Positions 33,330 to 43,450 of a stretch of 64,000 nt of DNA are shown piece after piece (position 1 is the stretch's first letter; every line of letters starts with the position of its first letter). The position numbers and the translations under genes are program-made. This DNA is from Oncomelania hupensis (lineage: Eukaryota; Mollusca; Gastropoda; Littorinimorpha; Pomatiopsidae). The notes beneath the pieces are model-generated. The model saw only the letters and a program-made list of their open reading frames with translations, was not told where the DNA came from and did no database searches. Location: positions 90,001 through 154,000 of the forward strand of contig JBAHVR010000282.1 in assembly GCA_036898135.1 (NCBI GenBank). The letters are read 5' to 3'.

Positions 33330-33440
33330 GGTTTTATATAGCGCCTTTCCAGCTCAAGAGCTGCTGAAGGCGCTGATCGATACAGTACCTAACTCCTGCC
33401 GCCCGAGGCGCCCACTTACAACCAGACAACTGCATGAAAC
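33330..33440 (-). mobile_element. SINE 3' end (family of 12868 and 39290)
   Basis: The - strand reads GCGCCTTCAGCAGCTCTTGA then GCTGGAAAGGCGCTATATAA, the same 3' end as 47590-47625. 5' truncated, in an intron of the receptor gene. Confidence 0.8.
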
Positions 33441-33607
33441 ACTATTGGTGGTACAAATGCTAAACAGTCAATGCAAGGTATTAATGTGTGATGGCAACAC
33501 TAGCACACACTGACCGTGGTGTCTGCTTGTCATGTATTGCCATGCTTTATTTGTATAATAGTATGGATTCCTTGCAAGAGCATGCAGAAGGATGAACGAC
33601 CACTTAC

Positions 33608-33690
33608 TGTTCTTAGAAACGTTTTCATCATCATCCGTTCTCTCCTTTGTGTATCTGCTGTTGTTTGGTCTTGCTGCACGGCGCTTCCAG
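33608..33690 (-). CDS. Receptor tail copy B, basic juxtamembrane exon
   Basis: 83-bp exon with acceptor TTTTGTTGTAG and donor GTAAGT on the - strand. The single leading C completes the codon begun by the TG at the end of the transmembrane exon, and the single trailing A pairs with GA of the terminal exon. Encodes WKRRAARPNNSRYTKE followed by RTDDDENVSKN. WKRR immediately after the membrane helix is a classic cytoplasmic stop-transfer anchor. Phases 2 and 1 match copy A exactly. Confidence 0.82.
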
Positions 33691-33744
33691 CTACAACAAA
33701 ATGTTTCAAATGAAATAACTGGCTGGTCAAGGATAATTATTTCT

Positions 33745-34120
33745 AAATAAATTAAGATTTAGATTTTAGATTTTAATGCTTTATTGTCCCTTTTATCGGG
33801 AAATTCTGGGCCGCCTCCCCTGTGGAAGGCGTAGTCGCAGCCTGTGGCGCGCCCAAACCCAACCTACCTAACATTAGTTGTAATTTTTTGAAATTTTAGA
33901 AATTCTTTAAATTTTTGAAATTTTTTGAAATTTTGCTGGGGGAGCAAACCGGAGTACCCGAAGAAAACCCCCGAGACGTTGCCCGAGTCGAAAGTAAATA
34001 ATATTCGGAGAAACATAACGCTGCAGGATTGAACCCACACCTGTCAGGCGCCATTGGTTTCTGGCCTGTGGACAAGGCAAGTTAGTCCCGCCTTAGCCCA
34101 CTTGGCCACAACGCTCCATA
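33745..34120 (-). mobile_element. SINE with a tRNA-Leu/Ser-like head
   Basis: The - strand starts GGAGCGTTGTGGCCAAGTGG, then CTAAGGCGGGAC, with a B box GGGTTCAATCC about 60 bp on: a long-variable-arm type tRNA layout. A body with CCCGAAGAAAACCCCCGAG in the + reading and an (AAATCT)n-type tail near 33750 follow. Lies in the intron between the transmembrane and juxtamembrane exons. Confidence 0.75.
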
Positions 34121-34577
34121 ACTGGTTGGTTAAAATTTGGAACTTCCAATTAAAGTATAACACCTGTAAGGGAACAAGTCCGAACAAAATGTTTTACATT
34201 CGCTCCTTAGATTTACACGTTTGTGCTTTGTACCGCCTGTTTCCAAAATTTTGTATGAATAAATTGAAGATATAAGAGCCAAACATGACAATTGTTTAAT
34301 TGACTACGAGGTCAAGGACTTTAGAAAACTTTCCAGAAGGATGACAGCCCTCGTTGCAGTTAAAATCAATCGCTGAGCTTTCTTTAAAATGTCGGTGGTC
34401 AAAGTACAATACAAAGGTTAAGAATCATGATGTAGTAGGTTTCTCAGAAATTGTTCCAATTACTTTATAACTTAAAAACATTACATTATTTAGGATGCAT
34501 TTTTAAAATTAGATTATTAGTCATAAAAAGCTACACTAACTATTTAGTTATTTCCACACAAGAAAATGCAAAATTAC

Positions 34578-34674
34578 CAGAAACCAGCTAACATGCAGCC
34601 ACCTAAAATAACTGCAGCACCCAGAATGGCACCTACAATGGGTCCTACTGTGTTCTCTGACTCGGAAACAGCTT
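34578..34674 (-). CDS. Receptor transmembrane exon
   Basis: 97-bp exon: acceptor TTTTCATTTCAG, donor GTAATT on the - strand. Starts in phase 1, as needed after an EGF exon ending in one G, and ends in phase 2. It encodes a short acidic stalk (EAVSESENTVG) and one hydrophobic helix (PIVGAILGAAVILGGCMLAG) with small-xxx-small residues (GAILGAAVILGG) suited to helix packing. WKRR of the next exon follows. If the intron is retained the next codons are Trp and a stop, which would give a tail-less receptor. No homologue is needed for the call; it rests on hydrophobicity, splice sites and phase. Confidence 0.82.
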
Positions 34675-35569
34675 CTGAAATGAAAATAATAAAATAACGG
34701 CAATTCATATCGCATGGTGACGATTTTAACAAAAGTGAAAAAAAGACGGAATCAGTAAAGTAATTATGAATGTTGTATGCAGCGTGCGTACCACACCAAA
34801 GAGCTCTTCACCACTGAACTCAAGTTACACAAGGAACACATTCTCTGCATTCCTGAGCATATTGTACAGTTACCACAGACAACAGAGCCACAGCCACTCT
34901 TGTCGACCGCGATGCGTTTTGATCTGCGCTTGTTAATTAACTGAAATCGCAGAATTCTTTAACGTGTCGGTGAGGCAACATAGAAACATGCAGAATTGTC
35001 AAATGAGTCATTACAGAAAATCGACACCCGTGACCCAAATCTCTTCTTGTGCGTGAAAATTCAACCTGGGACGAAGAAAAAAAACGGTAATGCGATTTAA
35101 CCCAGAGCCAATGGTCCACTCAATAGAACACATACATGTAATTGAATAAAATAAAACAGTGATAATGGTAGTAATAATGGTAATACTATTTGTCCTCTTC
35201 CTAATACAGCACTTAGTCTACACCTTAAACCTTGAAATTCAGTATACAATAGGGAACTACAGAAAGTGGGAAGGAAATTCGTTTCGTTCGACGGATCGTT
35301 GCTCACCGAATTCTTGCGCAACAGGCCCGCGCAGGAACGACGAATATGGCAGTTGGTTTTTATTGCTTTCGAATGCCGGGGATTTCTTCGCCGTGGTCTC
35401 CAGACAATTACGTTGTAACGTTGGAGTTGCTTTATGTTTTGATTTACATCTACCACAGACGTTACTCTGTATCTCTTTATCAATTTTATAAAATAACTAG
35501 AAGGGCAAAGCCGATATGACCCACAAGCTCCTTATGGTGGCATTTAAATGCAAAGTAATAGGCCTACTT
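34675..35569. other. Intronic stretch, nothing recognised
   Basis: Overlapping open frames on both strands at 35097-35491 have no recognisable domain and look like chance. Confidence 0.4.
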
Positions 35570-36360
35570 ACTTTGATCTTACTATGCTCTTGACCTTGAT
35601 ATGATCTTGATCTCCGGCTCCAAATACACTCATGTACTATCAAATAAACTACAGTAAAAGTTGTATTATGCCAAAACAAAACACTGTGACCTTGGCATGA
35701 CCTTGACCTTTAGTGATATTGACCCTGGGATGATCTTGACCCTCAAGTGATCTCTTATACATGTCTGATCAAGAAGCCCAATGTTGTTTCATACTATGTG
35801 TTAAATAAACAGCCATTCCACTGTATGATGGCCTATTTTTGTATATTTATGCAAAACCTAAAATGACCTTGATCTTTAAGATCAAAGCAAACACGGAAAA
35901 TAATTATATGAAATGTCAATCTATTATCTCTAAATACAACAAGTTTGGACTTAATACCTTTCATAGTTTAAAGTACCTATATAAACCGACTTTGGACAGC
36001 TCCAGTGACCTTGACTTTGAGTGAGGTTGACCAAATTTGCACAGTACGTGTGTCTCATTGATATCGATCATGCCTCAAAGAATCATAAGTTCAATATTAA
36101 TAACCTAGAAAAAAAGTTAATTTTGGGGGAAAAAAGTTTCATTGTTACACTAACATTTGATGATCCTGTGACCTTGAGCTTGAAATGAAGTCATTTATTC
36201 AATGATCATGTATGAGATGTCATAGGTATACGCCATCTTATCAAGATTTGCTGTCATAGTTGAAATAGGTTCTGAGTACTTGGCTACTTTAAAGTTTTTG
36301 CACATTTAGACACGGTGGAACGAGAGACGGACGGACGGACGGACGGACATTGGTTTTCAA
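35570..36360. repeat. Dispersed repeat rich in GACCTTGAC motifs
   Basis: TGACCTTGACCTT, GATCTTGACC and ATGACCTTGATC variants recur about every 60-150 bp, ending in a (GACG)n run GACGGACGGACGGACGGAC near 36330-36350. This motif-rich repeat style is familiar from molluscan genomes; it has no coding capacity. Confidence 0.7.
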
Positions 36361-37388
36361 TATCATGTTTGGACTATTTAGGATTCATCTCGGACAGATT
36401 TTCAAAAATTTGATTTTTTTACAAATTTTATTTGTGGAGGGGGAGTAGGGTGAGTAAACAGAAATGCATGTGAGTCAAAAAATAAAAATAAACAAAATAA
36501 AAAAAGTATCATAACACATGCATGCCGATTTGAGATGCATACTATAATGTCGCTGGGTTCATTAAAATGTCTCTGAATAAAAACACTGTCACTTGGATTG
36601 AGTGGATGTTTCCTTGGAGGAAAAAGACAGAGTTGACAGTCTTTTAGTGAAGGCTGCAACTGAGCATCAATCACCTGTGTCAGTTTATTCCAGTCAATTA
36701 TTGCCTGAGGGATGAAGGTGTACTTTCTAAGCGCTGTCTTGCAGATCTAAGCTCTGTCTTGCAGATCTAAGCTCTGTCTTGCAGATCTAAGCTCTGTCTT
36801 GCAGGAAACCGATCGCTACGATGTACTCTGCCCTCTACGTTCTCGTGTCTGCTGTTAGGAAGTCAATTCTTGAGAGTTGACTGCAGCAAAACCGACACTG
36901 ACCTTAAAAGAAAACATTTTATACGCCTATTACTTGTGATACTAAAAAAGAGTGGGATGCAATTTTAACAGTAAATTACAGATTACTGCCATCATAACTA
37001 TCTAATATGTTCTGTGGATTCATCATGATAAACGTGTTTTTATGTGCTGCACTATTTTTAAACCGTTCCCTAGATTTTTATTCGCCAAGTCTGCACAGCA
37101 ACAACAAGCGGAATGACAGCTTCAGCGATAATCACTGATCCCACTTAGGGCAAGCCCATTGTACGTGTGTCCATTGCACGTATGTATCTAATACTGACGG
37201 CAATATTATATACCAGAGATTAAATGTAAAACAAATAAAGTAGCTATACGGCTACATGGAGTATATTAAATATAAATAAACATCGACGGAGTTAATTTCG
37301 TAGAAAGGGCATTTTCTACGAAAGTTTCGTTGGCCTGCACTGCAAATATTCCTGACCCCTTGAATCGGATGCACAAAAAGTGTCTACC
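36361..37388. other. Intronic stretch with a 20-bp repeat
   Basis: GCTCTGTCTTGCAGATCTAA is repeated about four times at 36730-36806. The rest is unassigned; the short poly-A/poly-T rich part at 36400-36500 resembles retroelement debris. Confidence 0.6.
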
Positions 37389-38843
37389 TGTGACGGTGGG
37401 TCTATTGTTGCTGGGCTCTGCACAATGGAATGCTATTACCCACTCGTCTATCGTCTGCGGGATCGACTAGTGTAATCACCCTATGACTAATCTTCAGGCA
37501 TTTATAAGTTTAGCTCGGTCTGTGTTAGGATGGGGTTACAGAGATAGGGAGAAAAGCGTAAAGATTCACTGAAACACTAACTCTCACACGGCTATGAAAC
37601 ATAGGTAGTCCAGCCAATTGTTAACAGTAAATATCACACATTTATTTCCTCTACTCTATACAAAATCTTCTAATCACTATACTAACTTAAATGTCCAAAT
37701 TTCACTTCGAGTAGTTCGCTCCTTGATGGGTCTATGCAGCTACTGTTCTCGATATTTGTTACTGTCTCATCATTTGGCTATGAGTTCTTTATGGCCTATT
37801 ATTTGGTTTTCTGGACGAGTAGACAATCATAGATCAGTGTTTGGGCACGGTTTCGGAGGACTTAACTTTCTAGTCGATGTGCGGTGTAGTTGATGTCTCT
37901 TCTTCTTGGTAGTTGACTACGGAGCTAGTGGAGCCCAATGCTCTCGCTGCTCAAGGTTGCAGGCCACGTGTCAGGGTTGCATCTCTGTGGAGTTTGTTCC
38001 CAGCCGTGGACCAAGATGCCTGCTCGTCTGCAAAATATGAGACGAACTTCTGCAACGCCTTGTATACAAAGGTTGTGCAGAGCGTATCACTGAAGGCAGA
38101 AACAGCCCTCAGTTGAGATCACATCCACTTAAACAAATAAGGGACGACCAATACTTCTAAATCCGTGGTCCACTGGAATCTCCAACATAATTCATATATA
38201 TGATATCATGGCTAAACTAAACACATGGAAAAGTAATAAACAATATACACATTCTCCACTACCGCCACTGGTCTGCAATAATACACATAGGAGAAACAAC
38301 CGTTGGACAGTGGAGGCTACATCGTGGTGCCGTAACCGGTCGCGTGTCCGCATGTTGTCAGCAAAGTTTTACAAACACTCACAATTCTAAAACATGGCAA
38401 AACTTCACAAACATAATACAGCAATGATATCAATGAATCGCGATGAAACAAAAGATAGATCATTTACCTTCTTGACAATGTTAGGCTCTGGCTATACAGT
38501 CGATGAATGCTTTTCATCCGTCACCTGCCAAGTTTTCCGCTAGAGAGATCTATCAACGTGCGTCTTGCTATGATGATGTTCAGACAAAGACTAACTCTCC
38601 TCCCGCTGGGGTCTGCTATCGTGCGAGACTACGAGAATAGTAACGCCACGTAGTGGGGGTTGCGGGTGATTGGTCAGCTGGATGACATCACGGCTTATCT
38701 TAGTGAAAATGTAGCCTATACATGTGTAGAACCAGCTACTTCGGTCGTCTGCTAGGCAGCAACTTAACTTACATAGGTCAAAGCAGACAGAACGTTGGAG
38801 GTTTGAAGCCTTAGTGCTGGGTAAGAACTAGCCTCTCACGACA
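37389..38843 (-). mobile_element. Solo LTR, family 2-related
   Basis: 1,455 bp, from TGTGACGGTGGG to CTCTCACGACA, flanked by CTACC at 37384-37388 and 38844-38848. Diverged relative of the LTRs at 39456-40991 and 45954-47485 (shared GGGCTCTGCACAATGGAAT, TTTGTTTAGCTCGGTCTGTG). Its edge is only 55 bp from the donor of the EGF exon at 38899. Orientation inferred from the full element. Confidence 0.92.
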
Positions 38844-38898
38844 CTACCAAATAAATTCGTGGAACACATTCTGTATGTAACTCCCTAATAAGTCTCAC

Positions 38899-39042
38899 CT
38901 TGATCACATGCAGGTGTCTGTTGAAAGCCAGGCAGACATTTGCTGATGATGCAGCGTCCTGAGAATGAGTCAACAGTACCACCGTTGCAACCGGCGCCAC
39001 ACGTGTTCTTACAGTCGACGCCGTAATGCTGGCTGTCGCACA
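38899..39042 (-). CDS. EGF exon of MEGF/scavenger-receptor type
   Basis: 144-bp exon, acceptor CCTTTCAG and donor GTGAGA on the - strand, phase 1-1. Encodes CDSQHYGVDCKNTCGAGC, NGGTVDSFSGRCIIS and KCLPGFQQTPACDQ: the C-x(n)-YGxxC-xxxC-xxxC-NGG ... GxC ... CxPGF spacing of laminin-like EGF repeats found in MEGF10/Draper and SREC-type receptors. Seven cysteines fall inside the exon. It lies directly upstream, in transcript order, of the transmembrane exon and is probably membrane-proximal. It differs in type from the other EGF exons of this gene, an unusual mixture. Confidence 0.83.
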
Positions 39043-39289
39043 CTGAAAGGTCAGAGTTCACTTTCACGTGTGCAGTAACATTAAACACACAGGGATAATG
39101 CTGAATACACTTCAGTGTTCACTAAGTATTACACCGAAATAGCCCTAACTCTTGTGAATAACCTGGTTGACTATTTTATTCTGCTCTGCCTGCAAAGTGT
39201 ACAAATCCGGAACTAACCTCTTTACTTACCTCTGAACTGAACATCATCATTCCCATTGTGTAGCTCGGAGGCTATATCATCTTTAACTA

Positions 39290-39455
39290 TACATTTCGGA
39301 TGAGAGTATAAACCGAGGTCTAGTCCGTGTCGTATACATTCCATCATAACGGACTTTAAAGATCCTGAAGCTCATGTCCTAGACGGGTGAGTGCCGGTGA
39401 CAAGACCACACCCAGCATGCACCTAGGTCCTTCTCCCCCATCCCTGGCTGCCCAG
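39290..39455 (+). mobile_element. SINE, left part (split by the 8-kb LTR element)
   Basis: GATGAGAGTATAAACCGAGG and GACTTTAAAGATCCTGA match 13000-13070. The element resumes after the LTR retrotransposon at 47486-47640 with the 3' end GCGCCTTGAGCAGCTCTTGA. The tRNA-like head is missing, so it was 5' truncated before being split. Confidence 0.8.
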
Positions 39456-40991
39456 TGTCACGTGGGGTTTATGGGCTCTGCACAATGGAATTATGGACCC
39501 TCACGTTTATTCGGTGGGAACTGCTAGTAAGTCACCCTATGAATTACTTTAATAAATTTATTTGTTTAGCTCGTTCTGTGTTAAGGTTGGGGTACAGAAA
39601 TAGATAGAAAAATGGTAAAAGATACTGTCACACTAGCTTTCACACGGCTATGAATCATATGTAGTCCAGCCACTTGATAACAGTTAAAATCACACATTTA
39701 TTTCTTCTACTCTATACAAGATTCTCTAAGTACTAATCTAACTTAAAATGTCTCAGTCACTGCTAATAGTTCGATCGCTGATAGTCTAGTATAGGCAGCT
39801 GTTATATCTTCCTCGGGCACTTGCTATAATATTTCATGTAGATTTGGACTACTGTGGTCCGTTTTACAGTTTCTGAAGAGTTGGACTACTGTGGTCCTGT
39901 TATGATCAGTTTAAGTGCACCTTTGTCGATTACACTTAACTTTCTGATGGTGCGGTCGAAGTCCTTCTGTGAGGTAGCTTCTGGTACACCTTTGTAGTTG
40001 TGTAGTTGGGTTCCCTTGCCACGCTGTGGGGTCTGACAGGGTGTTTTTCAAGGTAGCTCTTTCCGACTTGTGCGGTAGAGTCTCCTCAACCAACTAGTCG
40101 TTTCTGTGGAGTGGGGTGCACAGGATAGCTCGGGATAGCTCGCCTGCTCGTCTGTAATATAAGAGACGAAATTCTGCACAACCCTGAATAATCGGTTTAT
40201 GCAGAGCGTCTCACTGAAAGCCAAAGTAGCCCTCAGTGATAGCTCCACATCTCTATACATAAGCGACGAACATTCTGCTACTTCCGGGTTCCACTGGAAT
40301 CTCACTCTAAATTCCTATACATACATAAATATCAATCGTGTCTAACTATACACATACAGAATTAATAATAATATAAACATTCAGTGGTACAGCCACTGGT
40401 CTGCAAACATACATATAAGTTAAACAACAGTGGTTCCGTACGGGATACAACATGGCGGCGCAACCGGTCGTGTTTCGCCTCGTGCTCGGCTCTTCCACGT
40501 GGTCCCGCAAATTCGGATTAACAATTCACATTTATGCATAGCAAATTCCACAAACATAATTTCAACAATAATATAAATATATCACGATGAAACAGAAGGG
40601 TGTTCATTTACCTGTTTGACAAGTTCAGGCCCGTGATGACTTGAGAGAATTCTAAGATTTCAAAGTCCTGCTTCCTGGTCTATGAGTGTAGAGATTTCTC
40701 TAGCTGTGGAGATGTTGACTCTACCTCGTCTCACACACGACTGATTCAAACTGTGCTAAGATCTGACACAGTCAGAACTGCTCTACCCACTGAGCCTGCT
40801 CTGATTGGTTAAAACGGTCCGATTCAAAACTCAAGTGCTGACTCACTGCGATGTGGGTGGCTCGCTCGCTGTGTGTGGTCTGCTGTGTAATTTAATTGCT
40901 GCTGTGTAATAGTCTAACTTCTCTACTGTTACAAAGACTACACATGGCTAAACAGTCAACAAGCAGAGTTGAAACTAGCCAATTCATGACA
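39456..40991 (-). repeat. 3' LTR of family 2 element
   Basis: TGTCACGTGG...CATGACA on the + strand. Open frames inside it (for example at 39911-40305) are non-coding LTR sequence and recur at 46405-46799 in the other LTR. Confidence 0.95.
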
Positions 40992-41144
40992 GGCTCCCTC
41001 AACTGAAAAAAGGCGATGACTACTGGATTCGACCTTTTTCTACTACAGAGCCTAGTTTAACACTGCACTATCCTAGGGTCCTATTTACAAACTAATTAAG
41101 TTGCTCTACCTGAGCTGCAATGCTGTGCCAGGTAGCTATGGACA

Positions 41145-43181
41145 CTAGTGACAGGGTTTTATTGAGCGGGGAAGAATTCTGGTGCTGTGGCCCTTAGTTG
41201 TGTTGGGTGGGCGACAGTTGCTGTGTCCTCCACGAGATGGCGACTGAGGTAGTCGGCTCCGTGGTTCTCTTTGCCGGGGATGTACTCGATTTGGAATGAG
41301 TATGCCTGAAGGGTGAGTGCCCATCTCATCAGGCGAGAGTTCAAAGACTTGGAGGCTGCCAGGAACGATAGTGGTTGGTGGTCCACCTGAACTGTGAAGT
41401 GGGTCCCATACAGGTAGAGTTGGAATTTCTGTATGGCCCAGACTAGTCCAAGACATTCTTTCTCCGACGTGGCGTAGTGGGTCTCGGCGGGTCTCAATTT
41501 TTCTGCTGGCGTAGGCGACAGGGAATAGCGTCTCTGCATTCTTGGGGTCGCGCTGTAGCAGTACTGCTCCGAGGCCTAAGTCGCTTGCGTCGGTGCGAAG
41601 AACGAACGGCTGAGTCAAATCGGGTAGGTGGAGTACTGGCGCCGATGTCATTCTGTCCTTGAGTGTTTGGAATGCCGTCTCACATTCCGCTGTCCATACG
41701 ACTTTGTCCCGGGCGATTTTCCGGGTTCCATTTGTCAGTGGTACGGCGATGCTGTTGTAGTTGGGGATGAACTTCTGGTAGAAGCCGCAGAGTCCTAGAA
41801 ACGACTGCACTTCCTTCTTGGTCTTGGGCCTAGGAGCGTCGAGTAGGCGTTTCACTGTCTTTTCTACCGGTCGCAGGCTTCCTTGACTGATGGTGTGTCC
41901 CAGAAATTCTAGTTCTGTGAATCCAATCTGACATTTGGTGGGTCTTGCCGTCAATCCCGTGTCTCTGAGGCGGGCGAGTAGTTGTTGTAGGAGCGTGACA
42001 TGTTCCTCCCACGTAGGTGTTGCGATGAGGATGTCGTCCATAAACGAATGTAGGTGCTCGCTGCTCAGGGGTGCCAGGAGTTTTCGCATCATGGCGCTGA
42101 AGATGCTGGGTGCGTTGTGGAGTCCGAATGGAAGTACGTTGAACTCGAAGTGTCCTTCCATAGTGCTGAAAGCTAGGTACTTTCGGACTTGTGGTTGTAC
42201 TGGTATCTGGTAGTATCCTTTGCTGAGGTCGATGCGTGAGAAGTACTTCGCTCGCTGTAGCTTGGCAAATAGGTCTGTCTGGTCCGGGAGTGGCTCTGGC
42301 TGGAACTGCGTTACCGCATTCAGGAGTCTGAAGTCGATGCACAGTCGATGCTCTCCGTTGGGTTTTCGCAACAATACCGTGCCTGCGCTGTAGGGTGAAG
42401 TAGACTCTGAGATGATTCCGGCTGCCAGTAAGGTGTCTATCTCTTCCTTGATGGCTCGCTGCTGAGACAGTGGCATCGGGTAGAGCTTCTGGCGGACGGG
42501 TGTTGGGTCGGTCACCGTTAAGGTTACTTCGACGAGGTCTGTCCTCCCTGGTCGGTCTGTGAGCACAGTCTGATGTTGTCGAATGACCTGTAGTACTTGC
42601 TGTCGCTGGGTAGCGGCTAGGTCTCCGTTGAGTATCACGTCTTTGTAGGTTTCTTTGGAGTGCAGGGGATACTCTACTGCATTGGTCTCCATGCTTTCTC
42701 CTTCTTCCGCGATGGCGATGGCTAGCAAGTTGTGAGTGCTGGGGGTCGCTGGTCGGTCCGTGTACTTCTTGAGGAGATTGATGTGGTGGTATCGGGCTCT
42801 CCCGTTCACCTCTACTTGGTAGACTGTCTTGGATTTCTTGGCAGTCACCCGGTACGGTCCTCTCCAAGCGATGTCCAGCTTGTTGGTTCCACTTGGAAGT
42901 AAGAGTAGCACTTGATCGCCGACTTGCAGTTCTCTGTCCTTCGCGTGGCGGTTGTAGTACTTCGCCTGACGGGCTCTTGCCTTCTTCAGTGCTTCACCAG
43001 CTTTCTTCCACGTTGCTTTGAGGGTTTCCTGCAGGTCTGCGACGTACTTGGTGGCACCTCTTGGTGTGTCGTCTATCTTGGCTTCCGTCCAACTTCTGCG
43101 TAGGGCTTCTAGCGGTCCTGCTAGAGGTCTGCCGATATAATGTTGACGTGTAGCTTGTGGCTGCATCTTTTCTCCCCGCAT
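41145..43181 (-). CDS. Integrase C-terminus, reverse transcriptase and RNase H part
   Basis: Frame of 678 codons. It opens with integrase C-terminal sequence (GPY/F module, AWRGPYRVTAKKS ... YHHINLLKKY), followed by RT: RQKLYPMPLSQQRAIKEEID, HRLCIDFRLLNAVT, FSRIDLSKGYYQIPV, LPFGLHNAPSIF and the active-site box SFMDDILIAT near residue 377. Then the thumb (LGHTISQGSLRP) and the start of RNase H (VLRTDASDLGLGAVLLQRDP). A frameshift near 41510 sends the frame into unrelated sequence; the true RNase H end lies in another frame at 41159-41539. Integrase precedes RT in the same polyprotein region, the Gmr1-like order. Confidence 0.92.
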   Translation of the reverse strand: MRGEKMQPQATRQHYIGRPLAGPLEALRRSWTEAKIDDTPRGATKYVADLQETLKATWKKAGEALKKARARQAKYYNRHAKDRELQVGDQVLLLLPSGTNKLDIAWRGPYRVTAKKSKTVYQVEVNGRARYHHINLLKKYTDRPATPSTHNLLAIAIAEEGESMETNAVEYPLHSKETYKDVILNGDLAATQRQQVLQVIRQHQTVLTDRPGRTDLVEVTLTVTDPTPVRQKLYPMPLSQQRAIKEEIDTLLAAGIISESTSPYSAGTVLLRKPNGEHRLCIDFRLLNAVTQFQPEPLPDQTDLFAKLQRAKYFSRIDLSKGYYQIPVQPQVRKYLAFSTMEGHFEFNVLPFGLHNAPSIFSAMMRKLLAPLSSEHLHSFMDDILIATPTWEEHVTLLQQLLARLRDTGLTARPTKCQIGFTELEFLGHTISQGSLRPVEKTVKRLLDAPRPKTKKEVQSFLGLCGFYQKFIPNYNSIAVPLTNGTRKIARDKVVWTAECETAFQTLKDRMTSAPVLHLPDLTQPFVLRTDASDLGLGAVLLQRDPKNAETLFPVAYASRKIETRRDPLRHVGERMSWTSLGHTEIPTLPVWDPLHSSGGPPTTIVPGSLQVFELSPDEMGTHPSGILIPNRVHPRQREPRSRLPQSPSRGGHSNCRPPNTTKGHSTRILPRSIKPCH
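41159..41539 (-). pseudogene. RNase H C-terminal part, out of frame
   Basis: ATSEKECLGLVWAIQKFQLY, VQVDHQPLSFL, NSRLMRWALTLQAYSFQIEY and GADYLSRHLV complete the RNase H domain begun in the frame at 41145-43181 after a one-base-type shift. The stop at 41159 lies 168 bp from the LTR, with no integrase after it. Confidence 0.9.
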
Positions 43182-43450
43182 TCACGTAGGTGTCCCACGC
43201 TTCTGGATTGTCGTCGGCGACTTTCCTTATGGTGAGAGGTTCCATTCAGTCTTTCTACTTGTCGTGGTGCTGCGAATGTGAGTGGTGTGCGAATGTATGA
43301 ACTTGTATCAACTCGACTGAGATCCGTTCCGTCTATCCGTGTCGTTAATCCTACTGGTAATGATGGTGATGAGTGCTTGTGCATCTGCAATTCTTGGTGT
43401 CGATCGCTGGCAACTGCTTCGCACCACACATCGTACATGCGTCGACGAGT
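43182..43450 (-). pseudogene. Broken integrase catalytic core
   Basis: Between LTLVDACT (end of the gag frame) and the integrase C-terminus, coding similarity continues in shifting frames: CEAVASDRHQE, GLTTRIDGTDLSR, RQVERLNGTS, then IRKVADDNPEAWDTYVNAG. At least two frameshifts and an altered second aspartate region mean integrase is dead. Confidence 0.8.

Noticed and set aside
35097..35491. Overlapping open frames on both strands
   Set aside because: No domain, no splice context, and mutual overlap suggests chance.
39911..40305. Small coding genes on the - strand, repeated at 46405-46799
   Set aside because: They lie inside the two LTRs of the family 2 element and duplicate each other for that reason.
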